Of a DNA stretch of 64,000 nucleotides, positions 1 to 10,445 are shown one piece after another; the first letter of the stretch is position 1, and every line of letters begins with the position of its first letter. The stretch is from JAHBXL01 sp964409775 (GTDB lineage: Bacteria > Planctomycetota > Phycisphaerae > Phycisphaerales > UBA1924). Location: contig CAYPEI010000019.1 in assembly GCA_964409775.1 (NCBI GenBank), forward strand, positions 15,884 to 79,883, written 5' to 3'. The translations under genes and the position numbers were made by a program. Under the pieces are notes generated by a model that searched no databases, was not told where the DNA came from, and worked only from the letters and a program-made list of their open reading frames with translations.

Positions 1-543
1 GTGCGGGCCCTCATCGCCCTTCAACTCGTGCGCGTGGACGCCGAGGTTGGAGTGGTGGATGAAGCCGATCGCGCCGGGCTTGAGTTTGGTCTTGAGTTGC
101 CGCAGATACTCCCGCACCGTCTCGTGCTCGACGTGCACCAAGGAGTCCCACGAGATCGCGAAGTCGACCGAGTTGTCCGGCACCGCCTCCAGCGACCGCC
201 CGTCGTTCACCACGTAGTTGATGTGCTTGTCATCCTTGAACCGCTCGCGGCAGGCGTTTACGCACTTCTCGACCAGATCGACGATCGTCAGTTTGTTGCA
301 ATAGCGCCGCAGGTAGTTGGTCACGCGGCCGAAGCCCGGCGCGATCTCCAGGATGTGGCCCGCGGGGAGAAAACTGTGCAGCCGCGGCAGCAATCCGCCG
401 TACCACAGCGACTCCGACCCACCCCAGGGCTTGGACCACTCGTCCCCCCCTTCCGGCCAGTCGTACTGGGTCCAGTAGTTGCGGTTGCCGTGGACGTTGG
501 GGTCCTTGATCTTGTCGAGGCTGGGGCCGCCGGCGATGCTCAT
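1..543 (-). CDS. SAM-dependent methyltransferase, 3' end cut by window edge
   Basis: The frame opens at an ATG at 543 and stays open to the window edge, giving 181 codons of a longer protein. A GAGGA Shine-Dalgarno lies 6 nt upstream. Around residue 65 is the class I methyltransferase motif I, ILEIAPGFGRVT, followed by IVDLVEKCV with the acidic residue expected to bind the SAM ribose, and then DFAISWDSLVHVE, the post-III region typical of Methyltransf_11/25 proteins. It probably methylates a small molecule or sugar; the substrate cannot be read. The long plus-strand frame over the same DNA is its Arg/Val-rich shadow. The C-terminus is missing. Confidence 0.85.
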   Translation of the reverse strand, partial: MSIAGGPSLDKIKDPNVHGNRNYWTQYDWPEGGDEWSKPWGGSESLWYGGLLPRLHSFLPAGHILEIAPGFGRVTNYLRRYCNKLTIVDLVEKCVNACRERFKDDKHINYVVNDGRSLEAVPDNSVDFAISWDSLVHVEHETVREYLRQLKTKLKPGAIGFIHHSNLGVHAHELKGDEGPH

Positions 544-612
544 GGGTCGTCCTCGCTGCTTGGTCGCTGGAATGGGCGCTTCGCACGCAACTATAGGTAG
601 GAATCCACTTCC

Positions 613-2364
613 CTACACGCGGAAGATCGACCCGAGTTTCTTGCCCATCAGCGCCGCCGCGCCCACCAGCGTCACCGTCAGCAGCGCCATCCCCCAGACG
701 CCCATCGCGCTGGCGATGTAGGGGCCATCGCCCAGGCGGTTGAGGAACATGAAGATCGCCTTGGTGATCGGGAAGTCCTGCTGCTGCTGCGCCAGGATCA
801 ACGAGTCCGACACTTCCAGCATGCAGAAACTGAACGCCAGCAGCGCGCCCGCCGTCAGGTTCGCGGCGATCAGCGGCAGGATCACTTTCCGCACGGCATA
901 CACCCGCGTTGCGCCGAGGTTCATCGCGGCTTCCTCGAGTTCGCCGCTGGTCTGCTCAAGCCCCGCGACCGTTGCGCGGACGATGTACGGCAATCGCCGC
1001 ACCGCGTACGCGATGATCAGGAGCGGCACCGGGTTCGGATCGACGCTGGTGATCGACACCAGACCCTCCAGCGGCTGCCCCTTGCCGAACGGCCAGCCCA
1101 GCGACATCGCCACGAACCCGAACGCCATCACCAGCCCCGGCACCGCCAGCGGCAGCATGCACAGCGCATCGAGCACGCCCCGGCCGCGGATCTTCGTCCG
1201 CACCAGCACATACCCGATCAGGATGCCCAGCAGCAGGTCGATCGCGACGGCGGCCGAGGCGAGTTTGAGCGAGTTGATGATCGACCCGAAACTCTCGGGG
1301 TGCCCGAGCGCCACGCCGAAGTGATCCAGCGTGTACGACGTCGGCAGCACCGTGCCGTACCACTGGCCGGGCGAGGAGAGCGCCAGCAGGATGACACCGA
1401 CGTGCGGCAGGAGTGCGCACGTCGTGACGAGCGTGAACATCCCGGTGACCGCCCACGCGCCCAGGCCGGTCAGCCTTCGCTCGCCGCCGGCCCGCGAGGC
1501 CTTGGAGTACATCGCGTAGGCCCGGCCGCCGAAGACGAGCCGGCCCACGAAGTAGATGGAGATCGCCGCGGTGAGCATCACCATCGTCAGGGCGTACGGC
1601 TCGGCGCTGGTCTCGACCTCCTTCAGGCCGGTGTAGATCTGCACCGGCGTGACCTTGGCATAGTCGAACACCAGCGGGGTGCCCAGTTCGGTGAACGACC
1701 AGATGAACACGATCGTCGCGCCGGCGAAGAGACCCGGGCGGATGAGCGGCAGCGTGATCGTGAAGAACCGGCGGACGGGACCGCACCCCAGGTTCTCCGC
1801 GGCTTCTTCGAGCGCGGGGTCGAGGTTGGCCAGCGCGGCCGTCGCGTTCAGATAGATGATCGGGTACAGCGCCAGCGCCTGAAGGACCACGACGCCCCAG
1901 AACTTCGCGTTCCCCAGGAAATCAAACTCCGAGCTGAAGAGCGCGTTGATCGCCCCTTCACGCCCGAGCAGCGCCTGCATCCCGAGCGCCCCGACGAACG
2001 GCGGCAGGATCAGCGGGACAAGGATCAGCGACCCGAACACGCCCTTGAGCGGGTACACGTACTTCGCCGCGCACACCGCCAGCGGCAGCGCGATGAGGAT
2101 GGTCAGCACGGTCGTGGTCAACGCGATGCGGAACGAGTTCGCCAGCCCCTGCAGCAGCCGCGGATCCTCGAACACCAGCGCCAGGTGCGCGAGCGTGAAC
2201 GACCGTTCACCCGTCGGCGCCACGCGGACGAAGGCGCCGCTGATCGTCAGAAAAATGGGGTACAGCAGCGTCGCCCCGAGCAGCGCCAGCAGGAGCGCCA
2301 GCAGCGCGTACTGCGGAGCGGTTCGCGGCAACCTCAATCCCGGCTTTGTGGCACGTCCGGCCAT
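613..2364 (-). CDS. Iron(III)-type ABC transporter permease, two fused permease domains
   Basis: 583 residues with about twelve hydrophobic segments in two similar halves, as in FbpB/AfuB-type ferric iron permeases. Each half carries the cytoplasmic EAA loop that docks the ATPase: EEAAENLGCGPVRRFF near residue 190 and EEAAMNLGATRVYAV near residue 480. It should move a substrate delivered by a periplasmic binding protein, most likely Fe(III), across the inner membrane. No binding protein or ATPase gene is visible; they may lie beyond the left edge. I chose ATG 2364 over the upstream GTG at 2382 because a TACACT box at 2379-2374 lies 9 nt before it, which fits a leaderless message. Substrate is inferred from family resemblance only. 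Confidence 0.85.
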   Translation of the reverse strand: MAGRATKPGLRLPRTAPQYALLALLLALLGATLLYPIFLTISGAFVRVAPTGERSFTLAHLALVFEDPRLLQGLANSFRIALTTTVLTILIALPLAVCAAKYVYPLKGVFGSLILVPLILPPFVGALGMQALLGREGAINALFSSEFDFLGNAKFWGVVVLQALALYPIIYLNATAALANLDPALEEAAENLGCGPVRRFFTITLPLIRPGLFAGATIVFIWSFTELGTPLVFDYAKVTPVQIYTGLKEVETSAEPYALTMVMLTAAISIYFVGRLVFGGRAYAMYSKASRAGGERRLTGLGAWAVTGMFTLVTTCALLPHVGVILLALSSPGQWYGTVLPTSYTLDHFGVALGHPESFGSIINSLKLASAAVAIDLLLGILIGYVLVRTKIRGRGVLDALCMLPLAVPGLVMAFGFVAMSLGWPFGKGQPLEGLVSITSVDPNPVPLLIIAYAVRRLPYIVRATVAGLEQTSGELEEAAMNLGATRVYAVRKVILPLIAANLTAGALLAFSFCMLEVSDSLILAQQQQDFPITKAIFMFLNRLGDGPYIASAMGVWGMALLTVTLVGAAALMGKKLGSIFRV

Positions 2365-2678
2365 AGGGGCGGCAGTGTACACGGGGAGAGCCGAAGGAAG
2401 GAACTCAGAGCGGCAGAGTGAGCAGAGTCAAAGCAGAGGGACTCCAGGGCTTACAAACCTGCGCCTCGGATCTTCAACCGTGATCGAACCTGGCATCGCA
2501 TTGCGCGGAATGAGCGAACTCCATTCTGATTGTGAATCATGCCCCGTGCTCCGCGATCAGTCGTCATCGTGCGACTTCGACGAGTCTTCCCACGCTCAAG
2601 ATCGAACCCGGAGCGATCCGCCCATCCTCAACCCTCTGAGTTCCTCTGCTCCCTCTGCTGCTCTGAGTTCCTGCTGCA
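2365..2678. other. Intergenic stretch with inverted CTCTG-rich tracts
   Basis: No gene is visible. At about 2395-2430 and 2630-2690 there are two tracts made of reiterated CTCTGC/GAGTTCC words in opposite orientation, so the spacer could fold on itself. The same word family recurs near 35.0 and 36.1 kb. The left end holds the putative -10 box of the ABC permease gene. Confidence 0.5.
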
Positions 2679-4601
2679 TCACAACGGGTTCGACAACTCG
2701 CGGATCACCCGCTCGAAGTGCTCGCAGGAGGCATCCAGCCCTCCGGGCCTGTTCCGGAGCGTCCACAACCGGCGGTGCTCGGCCAGGGTGGCGCGGGCCT
2801 GATCGAGCAGGGCGGACCGCTCCTCCCATTTCAGACCCGCGCCGCTGACGACGTGCTCGCGTCGCAGCGCCGCGCCGTGCTCAGCGGCGAAGTGCGCGTA
2901 TCGAACGGTCTGGACGATCTCGTCGCGCACCAGCGGATCCGCGATCTCCGGCGCCGACGCGGCGAGCGAGTCGATCCGGGCCACCGCCGCTTCGAAGCCC
3001 TCGCGCGGCGCGGCGACATACCTCCCCCGCTGCTCCGGGTTCCATCCCTTCGGCGCCGGCACCGGCGGCATCAGGTCGGTGAAGATCGCCGAGGCGTTCC
3101 GGACGCCCGCGGCCTCCCACCGCGGCACCTGACACGTGCGGCGAAGGTCGAGGTCCGCATCCCCAAGATCTTCCAGCCATGGCCCGAGCGCAAGCGATGG
3201 ATCGTCGAACACGTGCAGCGAGGCCGCACGGGCATCGAATGCGCGCGCGCGGCCCGGGTTCCACGCCGCCTCGGCCGCGTGCGCGAGGCCGATCAACGAC
3301 ACGGGCCACTGCTGGTGATGCCCGGCGTCGCCCCAGTCGGTGATCAGGAAGCCCGGTGCACGCCGCGACGTGCCGATCCCGGTGACCGCGTGGGCGAAGC
3401 CCTGCTCCGCCGCGATCGCGATGTTCTCGCGCCGTTCGGTCGTACGCCCGTAGATGGACCGCCAACTCGAGGTGCCCGGGCACACCCACGGCTCCATCCC
3501 CGCCGCGGCGATCGCATCGCACCACGCGCCGAACGCCGCATCCGGCTCATATCCCCATGCCAGCCCGACAAGGTCCTTGGGCAGGTCCTTGAGCGAGGCG
3601 GGGTGCGAGAGCGCGATATCCGCCCAGAACATCGGCCTGCGTCCCAGTTCCCGAACGATCGTGCAGATGCGGTTCACGAACTCGATGTAGACCGATACGC
3701 GCCCGGCCTCGCCGCCGCCGCGGCGGACAACCTCCAGACGGCTCCTGCCCCAGCCGATGTCGAACGTCTCATCGCAACCGATGTTCACGAGCGGTGAGGC
3801 AAAGCAGGGCGTGAGTTGGGTCAGCAGGTCGCGCACGAACGCCTCGCTCTCCGGCAGAACCGGGCAGAGCGAGAACGGTCCCTTGCGCGGATACTCAAGG
3901 AACCTCCACTCCGCCTCGCCTTCGATCTCCGCGAGCGGGTTGTACCGCGGCATCCGCAGCCAGTGCGCCAGGTGACCGAAGCAGTTCTGGTTCGCGGCGA
4001 GTTCGATGCCGCGCTCGGCGCAGTAGGAATCCAACTCCCTCGCCTCGGCCGGCGTGATCGGCGAGGCGCCTCGCCACGCGTCGTCATGCCCGGCGTACGC
4101 GAACGTGTGCTCGGTGTACAACTGCAGATGGTTGAACTTCAGCGAGGCGAGCAGATCGGCGGTGCGCTTCAGCGATTCGAGCGTCGGCACCTTGTTCCGC
4201 GAAACATCGAGCATCACCCCGCGCCTGGAAAAGCCCGGCTCGTCGTCGATCTCGATCGCCGGAAGACTGCGCGGGTACTGCCGGAGCAGTTGCGACAGCG
4301 TGCGGAGCCCGCTCGTCACCCCGGCCGCGCACCCCGCCCGGAGTTCGACCGCGGGCCAGCGCGAGACCCCGGCCGTCCACGGCCGGACCAACAGCCGATA
4401 TCCCTCCGAGTTTCGCAGTCTTGGCTCTGCAGCCTCCAGCGCCAGCCAACCGCGTGCTTCCCCGATATTCGCAGGCGCAGCCGGTCGCCGATGCGAAGAT
4501 GCAAACATAACCCGGACGTGATCGGGAACATCGGCCTCGCCGGCCAGCACCGCCATTCGCCGCGGCGTCGGGAGCAGCAAAGGTGCCGGAAACTGGGGCA
4601 T
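2679..4601 (-). CDS. Glycoside hydrolase family 20 beta-N-acetylhexosaminidase-like protein
   Basis: 640 residues. The middle third is a GH20-type TIM barrel: it begins with DDEPGFSRRGVMLDVSRNKVP, close to the classical GH20 entry strand, and has the acid-base pair in IGCDETFDIGWG (Asp277-Glu278), the counterpart of the usual GGDE. It should release terminal N-acetylhexosamine from glycans by substrate-assisted catalysis. I see no convincing signal peptide, so the substrate may be an imported oligosaccharide or the protein may be cytoplasmic. The ATG at 4601 has a TAGTCT box at 4612-4607, 5 nt upstream, with no Shine-Dalgarno. The last 200 residues are helical and unassigned. Confidence 0.82.
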   Translation of the reverse strand: MPQFPAPLLLPTPRRMAVLAGEADVPDHVRVMFASSHRRPAAPANIGEARGWLALEAAEPRLRNSEGYRLLVRPWTAGVSRWPAVELRAGCAAGVTSGLRTLSQLLRQYPRSLPAIEIDDEPGFSRRGVMLDVSRNKVPTLESLKRTADLLASLKFNHLQLYTEHTFAYAGHDDAWRGASPITPAEARELDSYCAERGIELAANQNCFGHLAHWLRMPRYNPLAEIEGEAEWRFLEYPRKGPFSLCPVLPESEAFVRDLLTQLTPCFASPLVNIGCDETFDIGWGRSRLEVVRRGGGEAGRVSVYIEFVNRICTIVRELGRRPMFWADIALSHPASLKDLPKDLVGLAWGYEPDAAFGAWCDAIAAAGMEPWVCPGTSSWRSIYGRTTERRENIAIAAEQGFAHAVTGIGTSRRAPGFLITDWGDAGHHQQWPVSLIGLAHAAEAAWNPGRARAFDARAASLHVFDDPSLALGPWLEDLGDADLDLRRTCQVPRWEAAGVRNASAIFTDLMPPVPAPKGWNPEQRGRYVAAPREGFEAAVARIDSLAASAPEIADPLVRDEIVQTVRYAHFAAEHGAALRREHVVSGAGLKWEERSALLDQARATLAEHRRLWTLRNRPGGLDASCEHFERVIRELSNPL

Positions 4602-4888
4602 GCCGAAGACTATCCCCGCCGCGGCGGCGGACTCCGGGCGGCAATTGCGCCCAAACCCCTGACAATTCAGCGGTCCGGCCAGCGTCCGATCACGGGGTCA
4701 ATAAGAACCGTTCAGGCCATGTTGCGTATAGATGCGGTCGCTGTCGGCGCGAGGCAGGCGGGAGACTATTTCCTGCCTGTTCTTGGCATCGATTGCGGCC
4801 ACAAGTAGACTGGCGGTGCCGGGTTCATCGGGGCGTTCGCCCCACCTCCTGTCCGTGACCCCGGAGACCGGTTCGATCGGAGGCGTGG

Positions 4889-7360
4889 ATGACAATGCAT
4901 CGCTCGGTCCGTACCCGTCAATGGGTGATGTCCTGCGCTCGCATCCTGGCCGCTGCTGCGACGGTTGCCGTCGCCGGACAGGCCCTGGCATGGTCCGATG
5001 CCGCCGCGGCGCAGGGAGGCTCCCTCTACCTGCGGGCAGGCACCGTCCGAACGACGCCGGGCACCAATCTGCTGATCAACGGTCAGGCAGTGGATGCGGG
5101 CAAGCGATCGGTCATCCAGTTGGATGGCCCCATGACCGCCGAGCGCGCCGAGATCATCGCCAAGTGCGGGATCACGCTCGGTGAATATCTGCCGGACAAC
5201 GCATGGATCGTGCGCCTGGACCGGGCCGGTCTCGCCGCGGCACGTGTTCTGCCGTTCGTGACGTGGGTCGGCGCCTACGAGAACTCGTGGAAAGTCGATC
5301 CGGAACTTGCCGCCCGGCCGTACGCCAGCGCCGAGCGCAAGTCGATCGCCGCGCTGGGACTGTGCCAGGTGGTCGTGGTTCTCTTCAACGACGAAGCCCC
5401 GCAGGAGACGCTCGCCGCGATGGCCAAGGCGGGCGCACAGGTCATCGATGCGAACCCCTGCGGGCAGCAATGGCTCATCGACGCGGTGATGACGCCCGCG
5501 GCGGCCCGGGACCTTGCGCAACTCCCCGCCGTTCAGTTCATCGAGGATGCGCCCGAGGCCACGCTCCGCAACGACTCGAACCGCTGGATCCTGCAGAGCA
5601 ACGTCAACGCCCAGACGCCCGTGTGGGACCGGGGCATCCACGGCGAAGGCCAGGTCGCCGGGCTCATCGACGACACGCCGCGGGAGAGCCATTGCATGTT
5701 CGACGACACGCCGGCTCCGGGCACGGCGACGCACCGCAAGTTCATCGGGTGGCGCAACGCGGGAAGCGTCGCGTTCCACGGCACGCACACCGCCGGCACT
5801 CTGGCCGGGGACAATCTCCCCTACGGCACGTACACCACCAACGACGGCATGGCCTTCGCCGCGAAGATCTCGTACTCCGGCCTCAGCGCCGTGACGGGTG
5901 CGCCGTCGACACTCAACCCCCGGCTGCTCGATGCGCAGGCCGACGGCGCCCGCGCGCACTCCAACTCCTGGGGCGATGACGGCACGACGGCGTACACGAC
6001 CTGGTGCAGGCAGATTGACCAGTTCACGTGGGACAACGAAGACAACGTCGTCGCCTTCGCGGTGACGAACCAGTCGAGCCTGAAGACCCCCGAAAACTCC
6101 ATCAACGTGCTCGCGGTCGGCGCGAGCAACGACACGCCGAACCAGGCGGGCATCTGCTCGGGCGGCGCGGGGCCGACCGCCGACGGACGCAGAAAGCCCG
6201 AGATCTTCGCCCCCGGCTGCAACACGACCTCGGCCAGTTCTTCGACCGCGTGCGATGTCACCACCGCCACCGGGACGTCGATGGCCTGCCCGGCCATCAC
6301 CGGCGCGGCCGTGCTGGTTCGGCAGTACTACACCGCCGGGTACTACCCCAGCGGCTCCGCCAACCCGTCCGACGCGATTGTCCCATCGGGCGCGCTCATC
6401 CGCGCCACCCTCCTCAACGCCGGCGTCGACATGACCAGCATCTCCGGCTACCCCACCAACAACGAGGGCTGGGGCCGCCTGCTGCTCGACAACTCGCTCT
6501 TCTTCCCCGGCGATGCACGCAAACTCCGCGTCACCGATGTCCGCAACGCCCAGGGCCTGACCACCGGCCAGCAGGTCGAACAGCAGATCGTCTGCAACAG
6601 TTCCTCGCTGCCCCTCCGCGTCACGCTCGTCTGGACCGGCCCTGCCGCGACCGTCGGCGCGGCCAACCCGGTCATCAACAATCTTGATCTGGAGGTCGTT
6701 TCCCCGAGCGCTGCGCTCTATCGCGGCAACTCGTTCACGTCCGGACAGTCCAGCACCGGCGGCTCGGCCGACCTGAAGAACAACGTCGAGCAGTTCCTGC
6801 TGAACACGCCCGCGACCGGCACCTACACCATCCGTGTGAGGGGCACGACTGTCAACCAGGGCGCCCAGGGCTTCGCACTCGCCATCACCGGCGACATCAG
6901 CGACCCCTGCGTGTCGCCGACCATCGACAATCAGCCCGGTCCGCTGAATGTTGATGAAGGCCAGCCCGCCGTCTTCAGCGTCGCGGCGTCCGGAACAGAA
7001 CTCCGCTACCAGTGGCGCCGAAACGCTTCACCGATCACCGACAGCACCCGCGTGACCGGATCGGCCGGCAACACGCTGATGATCAGCGCGGTCACGGCCG
7101 CCGATGCCGGCGCGTACGACGTGGTCATCACCAACGCCTGCGACTCGGCCACGAGCAACTCCGTCCAACTCAGCGTCAACGTGGGCAATCCCTGCCCCGC
7201 CGACCTTGACGGCACCGCCGGACTCGGCGTTGCCGACATCTTTGCGTTCCTTTCGCTCTGGTTCGCCAACGACCCGCGAGCCGACTGGGACGGCGCCAAC
7301 GGCGTCGGCGTGCCCGACATCTTCGCCTATCTCTCCGACTGGTTCGCAGGCTGCCCATGA
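4889..7360 (+). CDS. Secreted subtilisin-family (S8) protease with Ig-like domain and dockerin-like tail
   Basis: 823 residues. GGAGG at 4879-4883 sits 5 nt before the ATG. A signal peptide covers roughly residues 1-40. The catalytic triad of a KP-43-like subtilase is readable: Asp near 261 in VAGLIDDTP, His near 297 in FHGTHTAGT, Ser464 in GTSMACP. A C-terminal beta domain with NPVINNLDLEV follows, then an Ig-like domain (about 675-765; YQWRR, DAGAYDVVI), then two dockerin-like half-repeats ending in WFAGCP. It is a predicted extracellular endopeptidase held or assembled by its tail. It is the first of three dockerin-tailed proteases in a row. In both tail loops position 5 of the Ca-binding consensus is not acidic. 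Confidence 0.93.
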   Translation: MTMHRSVRTRQWVMSCARILAAAATVAVAGQALAWSDAAAAQGGSLYLRAGTVRTTPGTNLLINGQAVDAGKRSVIQLDGPMTAERAEIIAKCGITLGEYLPDNAWIVRLDRAGLAAARVLPFVTWVGAYENSWKVDPELAARPYASAERKSIAALGLCQVVVVLFNDEAPQETLAAMAKAGAQVIDANPCGQQWLIDAVMTPAAARDLAQLPAVQFIEDAPEATLRNDSNRWILQSNVNAQTPVWDRGIHGEGQVAGLIDDTPRESHCMFDDTPAPGTATHRKFIGWRNAGSVAFHGTHTAGTLAGDNLPYGTYTTNDGMAFAAKISYSGLSAVTGAPSTLNPRLLDAQADGARAHSNSWGDDGTTAYTTWCRQIDQFTWDNEDNVVAFAVTNQSSLKTPENSINVLAVGASNDTPNQAGICSGGAGPTADGRRKPEIFAPGCNTTSASSSTACDVTTATGTSMACPAITGAAVLVRQYYTAGYYPSGSANPSDAIVPSGALIRATLLNAGVDMTSISGYPTNNEGWGRLLLDNSLFFPGDARKLRVTDVRNAQGLTTGQQVEQQIVCNSSSLPLRVTLVWTGPAATVGAANPVINNLDLEVVSPSAALYRGNSFTSGQSSTGGSADLKNNVEQFLLNTPATGTYTIRVRGTTVNQGAQGFALAITGDISDPCVSPTIDNQPGPLNVDEGQPAVFSVAASGTELRYQWRRNASPITDSTRVTGSAGNTLMISAVTAADAGAYDVVITNACDSATSNSVQLSVNVGNPCPADLDGTAGLGVADIFAFLSLWFANDPRADWDGANGVGVPDIFAYLSDWFAGCP

Positions 7361-7450
7361 TCGCCCGGAGCATCACGGCCCCGGTCATGGTCATTCCTGG
7401 TCACGGTTTCCTTTTTGATGTTTCCAATTCACTTTGAGGATGAGCCCTCC

Positions 7451-10276
7451 ATGAGAAGCCACACCCGTTCGCTGCTCCCCGCTCTTGTGCTCTGTCTCGC
7501 GGGGCTGCCCGCGCCAGCGTTCGCGATCGACGCCGCGGCGGGAAGCAGCCAGCCTGCCACCGCCCGGGCCGCTTTCCTCGCCGCGCGGCCGGGAACAGCG
7601 TTCTTGGACAACGGACCGGGCTTGACCACCGTCTACGGGCCCGCCTTCTCGAACGGACCGACCCCGCAGGACAGCGCCGTGCGCTTCGCACGGGCGCACG
7701 CGGCGATGTTCGGCGCTGAATACGGCGACCTCACCGCCCGCGGCCTCAACGGCGAGGGCGCGCACCTTGTCCCGGTCTCCTACGACGCCGCGGCGAACTC
7801 GTACCGCTTTACCCTTGTCAACTACTGCCAGGTCCGCGACGGCCTGCCGGTGTGGCGGTCTGACCTGCGCCTCCTGGTGCGGAACGAATCCGGGTATCCG
7901 CTGGTGCTCGCCAAGTCCGCGCTCAAGAACCTCGGTGCGTTCCGGGCCGGGCCCGACATCCAGGCCAAGGCCATCCCCGAGGCTGCGGCGAACCAGTCGG
8001 CGCTCGACATCTTCCCGGCGCTGAACAAGTTCGAGCCCGGCAGGCTCGTGATCTTCGCCGGCAGCCCCGATGTCCCCGCGGCGCCAATTCTCGCGTGGGA
8101 GTTCATCGCCAACGGTCCGCCGGATGCCGAGGGCATCCCGCAGCGCTGGCTGTTCATCGTCGATGCAATCAGCGGCGCGCCCGTCTATCGCGAAAACCAG
8201 GTCGTGCACGTCAACGTCACCGGCAACGTCAGCGCATGGGCGACCCCCGGCAGCCGGGCCGGCGTTTGCGATGCCGCCACGCTCCAGCCCCTGCCCTACG
8301 CCCGCGTCGCCATCACCGGCGGCAACGCCGCCTTCGCCGATGCCGCCGGCAACTTCAACATCGTCAACGCCGGGTCCACGCCGGTGACCGTCACCTCGGC
8401 GCCCCGCGGCCAGTTCTTCCGGGTCTACAACCTCGGCGGAACGACCAGCGAACTCAGCCAGAACGTCACGCCGCCCGGCCCTGCGAACTTCATCCTCAAT
8501 CCCGGCGTCACCACCGAGGCGACGCTCGCCGAGGTGAACAGTTACATCCACGCGAACGTGGTGCGCGACTATGCCATGGCGTTCAACCCGGGATACCCGG
8601 TCGTTTCGACCAGTTCCGAGTTCCCCGTCAACGTCAACCGCACGAGCACCTGCAACGCTTACTACGACGGCACCTCGATCAACTTCTACGCCTCGGGCGG
8701 CGGGTGCAACAACACCGGCTTCTCAACCGTCGTCCACCACGAGTACGGCCACCACATGGTCTCGTCCGCCGGATCCGGTCAGGGCGCCTATGGCGAAGGC
8801 TTCGGCGACGTGATGGGCGTGCTCATCACCGATGAGTCGCTGCTCGGCCGCGGATTCCAGTCCTGCTCCGCGGGCATCCGTAACGCTAACAACTCCTGCC
8901 AGTACAGCGCCGCGTCCTGCTCGTCGTGCGGAAGCGAGATCCACGCGTGCGGCCAACTCCTCTCCGGCTGCGTCTGGAGCGTCCGCACGAACCTGCTGGC
9001 GACCAACCCGGCCAACTACCGCCAGTTGATCTCCGACATGGCCGTGAACTCCCCCCTGCTGCACCAGGGAACGTCGATCGCCAATGACATCGTCATCGAC
9101 TTCCTGACCCTGAACGACAACGACGACGACATCAACAACGGAACTCCCCATTACCAGCAGATCGCCAACGGCTTCCAGGCCCACGGCCTGAGCGCCCCCG
9201 CGCTGCCGGCCCTCGGCTTCAACTTCCCGTCCGGCAGGCCGCAGATGGTCGCGCCCTCGGGAGCCAGCAGCATGATCGTCGAGGTGACAGCGATCACCAG
9301 TACGCCGCAGCCGGGCACCGGCACGCTCACCTATGACAACGGCTCGGGCTTCGTCACCGTGCCGATGACCCAGTTGAGCACCAACGTGTACCGGGCCGAT
9401 TTCCCGCAGACCCCCTGCGGCACCACGATCCGTTATTACGTCTCGGCCCGCACGACGACCAACGCGGTGGTGACCAATCCTCTCACCGCGCCCGCCGCGT
9501 TCCGGACCACGGTCGCCGCGACCGGCACGCAGACCGTCTTTGCCGATGACTTCGAAATCAACCGGGGCTGGACCGTCGGCTCCGCGACCGACAACGCGAC
9601 CTCGGGCATCTGGGTGCGTGTCGACCCGACCGGCGCCTACGTCAACGGCGTGGCATCGCAGGCCGAGGATGATGTCACTCCCACCCCCGGCGTCATGTGC
9701 TTCGTGACGGGCAACGCCGCCGCGGGCGCCACCGCGGGGACGCAGGATGTCGATGGCGGCTCCACCACGCTCACGAGCCCCGTCTTCAGCCTGGCCGGCA
9801 CCACCGCGCCCTCGATCGCCTATTCGCGCTGGTACTCCAACCACCTTGGCGCCGCTCCCTATGCCGATACGTTCGTGATCTCCATCTCGAACAACGGCGG
9901 ATCGACCTGGACCACGGCGGAGACCGTCGGCCCCAGCGGCCCCGAGGCCGAGGGCAACTGGTACTCCCACGGCTTCAACGTCAGCGACATCATTGCGCCG
10001 ACCGCGAACATGAAGGTGAAGTTCGTGGCCTCGGACCTCGCGGACGGCTCCCTTGTGGAGGCCGGCGTCGACGAGTTCGTGGTGACGACGTTCACCTGCG
10101 CGCCCGCCTGCCTGGGAGACTTTGACAACGACGGCTCGGTGACCGTGCCAGACATTTTCGCCTTCCTGACCGCGTGGTTCACCATTGATCCCCGCGCCGA
10201 TGTGGACGGCATTCCGGGCATTACCGTCCCCGACATCTTCTTCTTCCTGACGGCGTGGTTCACCCCGTGCCCGTAA
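7451..10276 (+). CDS. Secreted HEXXH zinc metalloprotease (M36/FTP type) with dockerin-like tail
   Basis: 941 residues from an ATG preceded by GAGGA. MRSHTRSLLPALVLCLAG starts a clear signal peptide ending near AFA. The N-terminal third looks like an FTP-type inhibitory propeptide (LVNYCQVRDGLPVWRSDLRL), as in fungalysin and thermolysin relatives. The zinc site is HHEYGHHM near residue 430, with EGFGDVMG about 20 residues on supplying the third ligand Glu, the gluzincin arrangement. Beta-rich domains follow, including a jelly-roll-like block with YSRWYSNHLG. The C-terminus has two dockerin-like units; the first keeps D1, D3, D5 and D12 of the calcium loop. Probably a proenzyme activated outside the cell. 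A longer frame begins at 7415, but the signal peptide fixes the start. Confidence 0.92.
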   Translation: MRSHTRSLLPALVLCLAGLPAPAFAIDAAAGSSQPATARAAFLAARPGTAFLDNGPGLTTVYGPAFSNGPTPQDSAVRFARAHAAMFGAEYGDLTARGLNGEGAHLVPVSYDAAANSYRFTLVNYCQVRDGLPVWRSDLRLLVRNESGYPLVLAKSALKNLGAFRAGPDIQAKAIPEAAANQSALDIFPALNKFEPGRLVIFAGSPDVPAAPILAWEFIANGPPDAEGIPQRWLFIVDAISGAPVYRENQVVHVNVTGNVSAWATPGSRAGVCDAATLQPLPYARVAITGGNAAFADAAGNFNIVNAGSTPVTVTSAPRGQFFRVYNLGGTTSELSQNVTPPGPANFILNPGVTTEATLAEVNSYIHANVVRDYAMAFNPGYPVVSTSSEFPVNVNRTSTCNAYYDGTSINFYASGGGCNNTGFSTVVHHEYGHHMVSSAGSGQGAYGEGFGDVMGVLITDESLLGRGFQSCSAGIRNANNSCQYSAASCSSCGSEIHACGQLLSGCVWSVRTNLLATNPANYRQLISDMAVNSPLLHQGTSIANDIVIDFLTLNDNDDDINNGTPHYQQIANGFQAHGLSAPALPALGFNFPSGRPQMVAPSGASSMIVEVTAITSTPQPGTGTLTYDNGSGFVTVPMTQLSTNVYRADFPQTPCGTTIRYYVSARTTTNAVVTNPLTAPAAFRTTVAATGTQTVFADDFEINRGWTVGSATDNATSGIWVRVDPTGAYVNGVASQAEDDVTPTPGVMCFVTGNAAAGATAGTQDVDGGSTTLTSPVFSLAGTTAPSIAYSRWYSNHLGAAPYADTFVISISNNGGSTWTTAETVGPSGPEAEGNWYSHGFNVSDIIAPTANMKVKFVASDLADGSLVEAGVDEFVVTTFTCAPACLGDFDNDGSVTVPDIFAFLTAWFTIDPRADVDGIPGITVPDIFFFLTAWFTPCP

Positions 10277-10445
10277 CCCCTTGACGCAGCCCGGCCTGCA
10301 CCCGCGATTCAAACGTCCGAGAATCGGTGCGCGCCGGAATCCCCACGAAGTCTCTGGTTTCCGCAGCCGGATCGCGTTATCTTGTTGATCTGGTGGTCCG
10401 GCTTGGCCGGCGGCGATCAGTCCGTTCAGAACCAGAATCCCGATC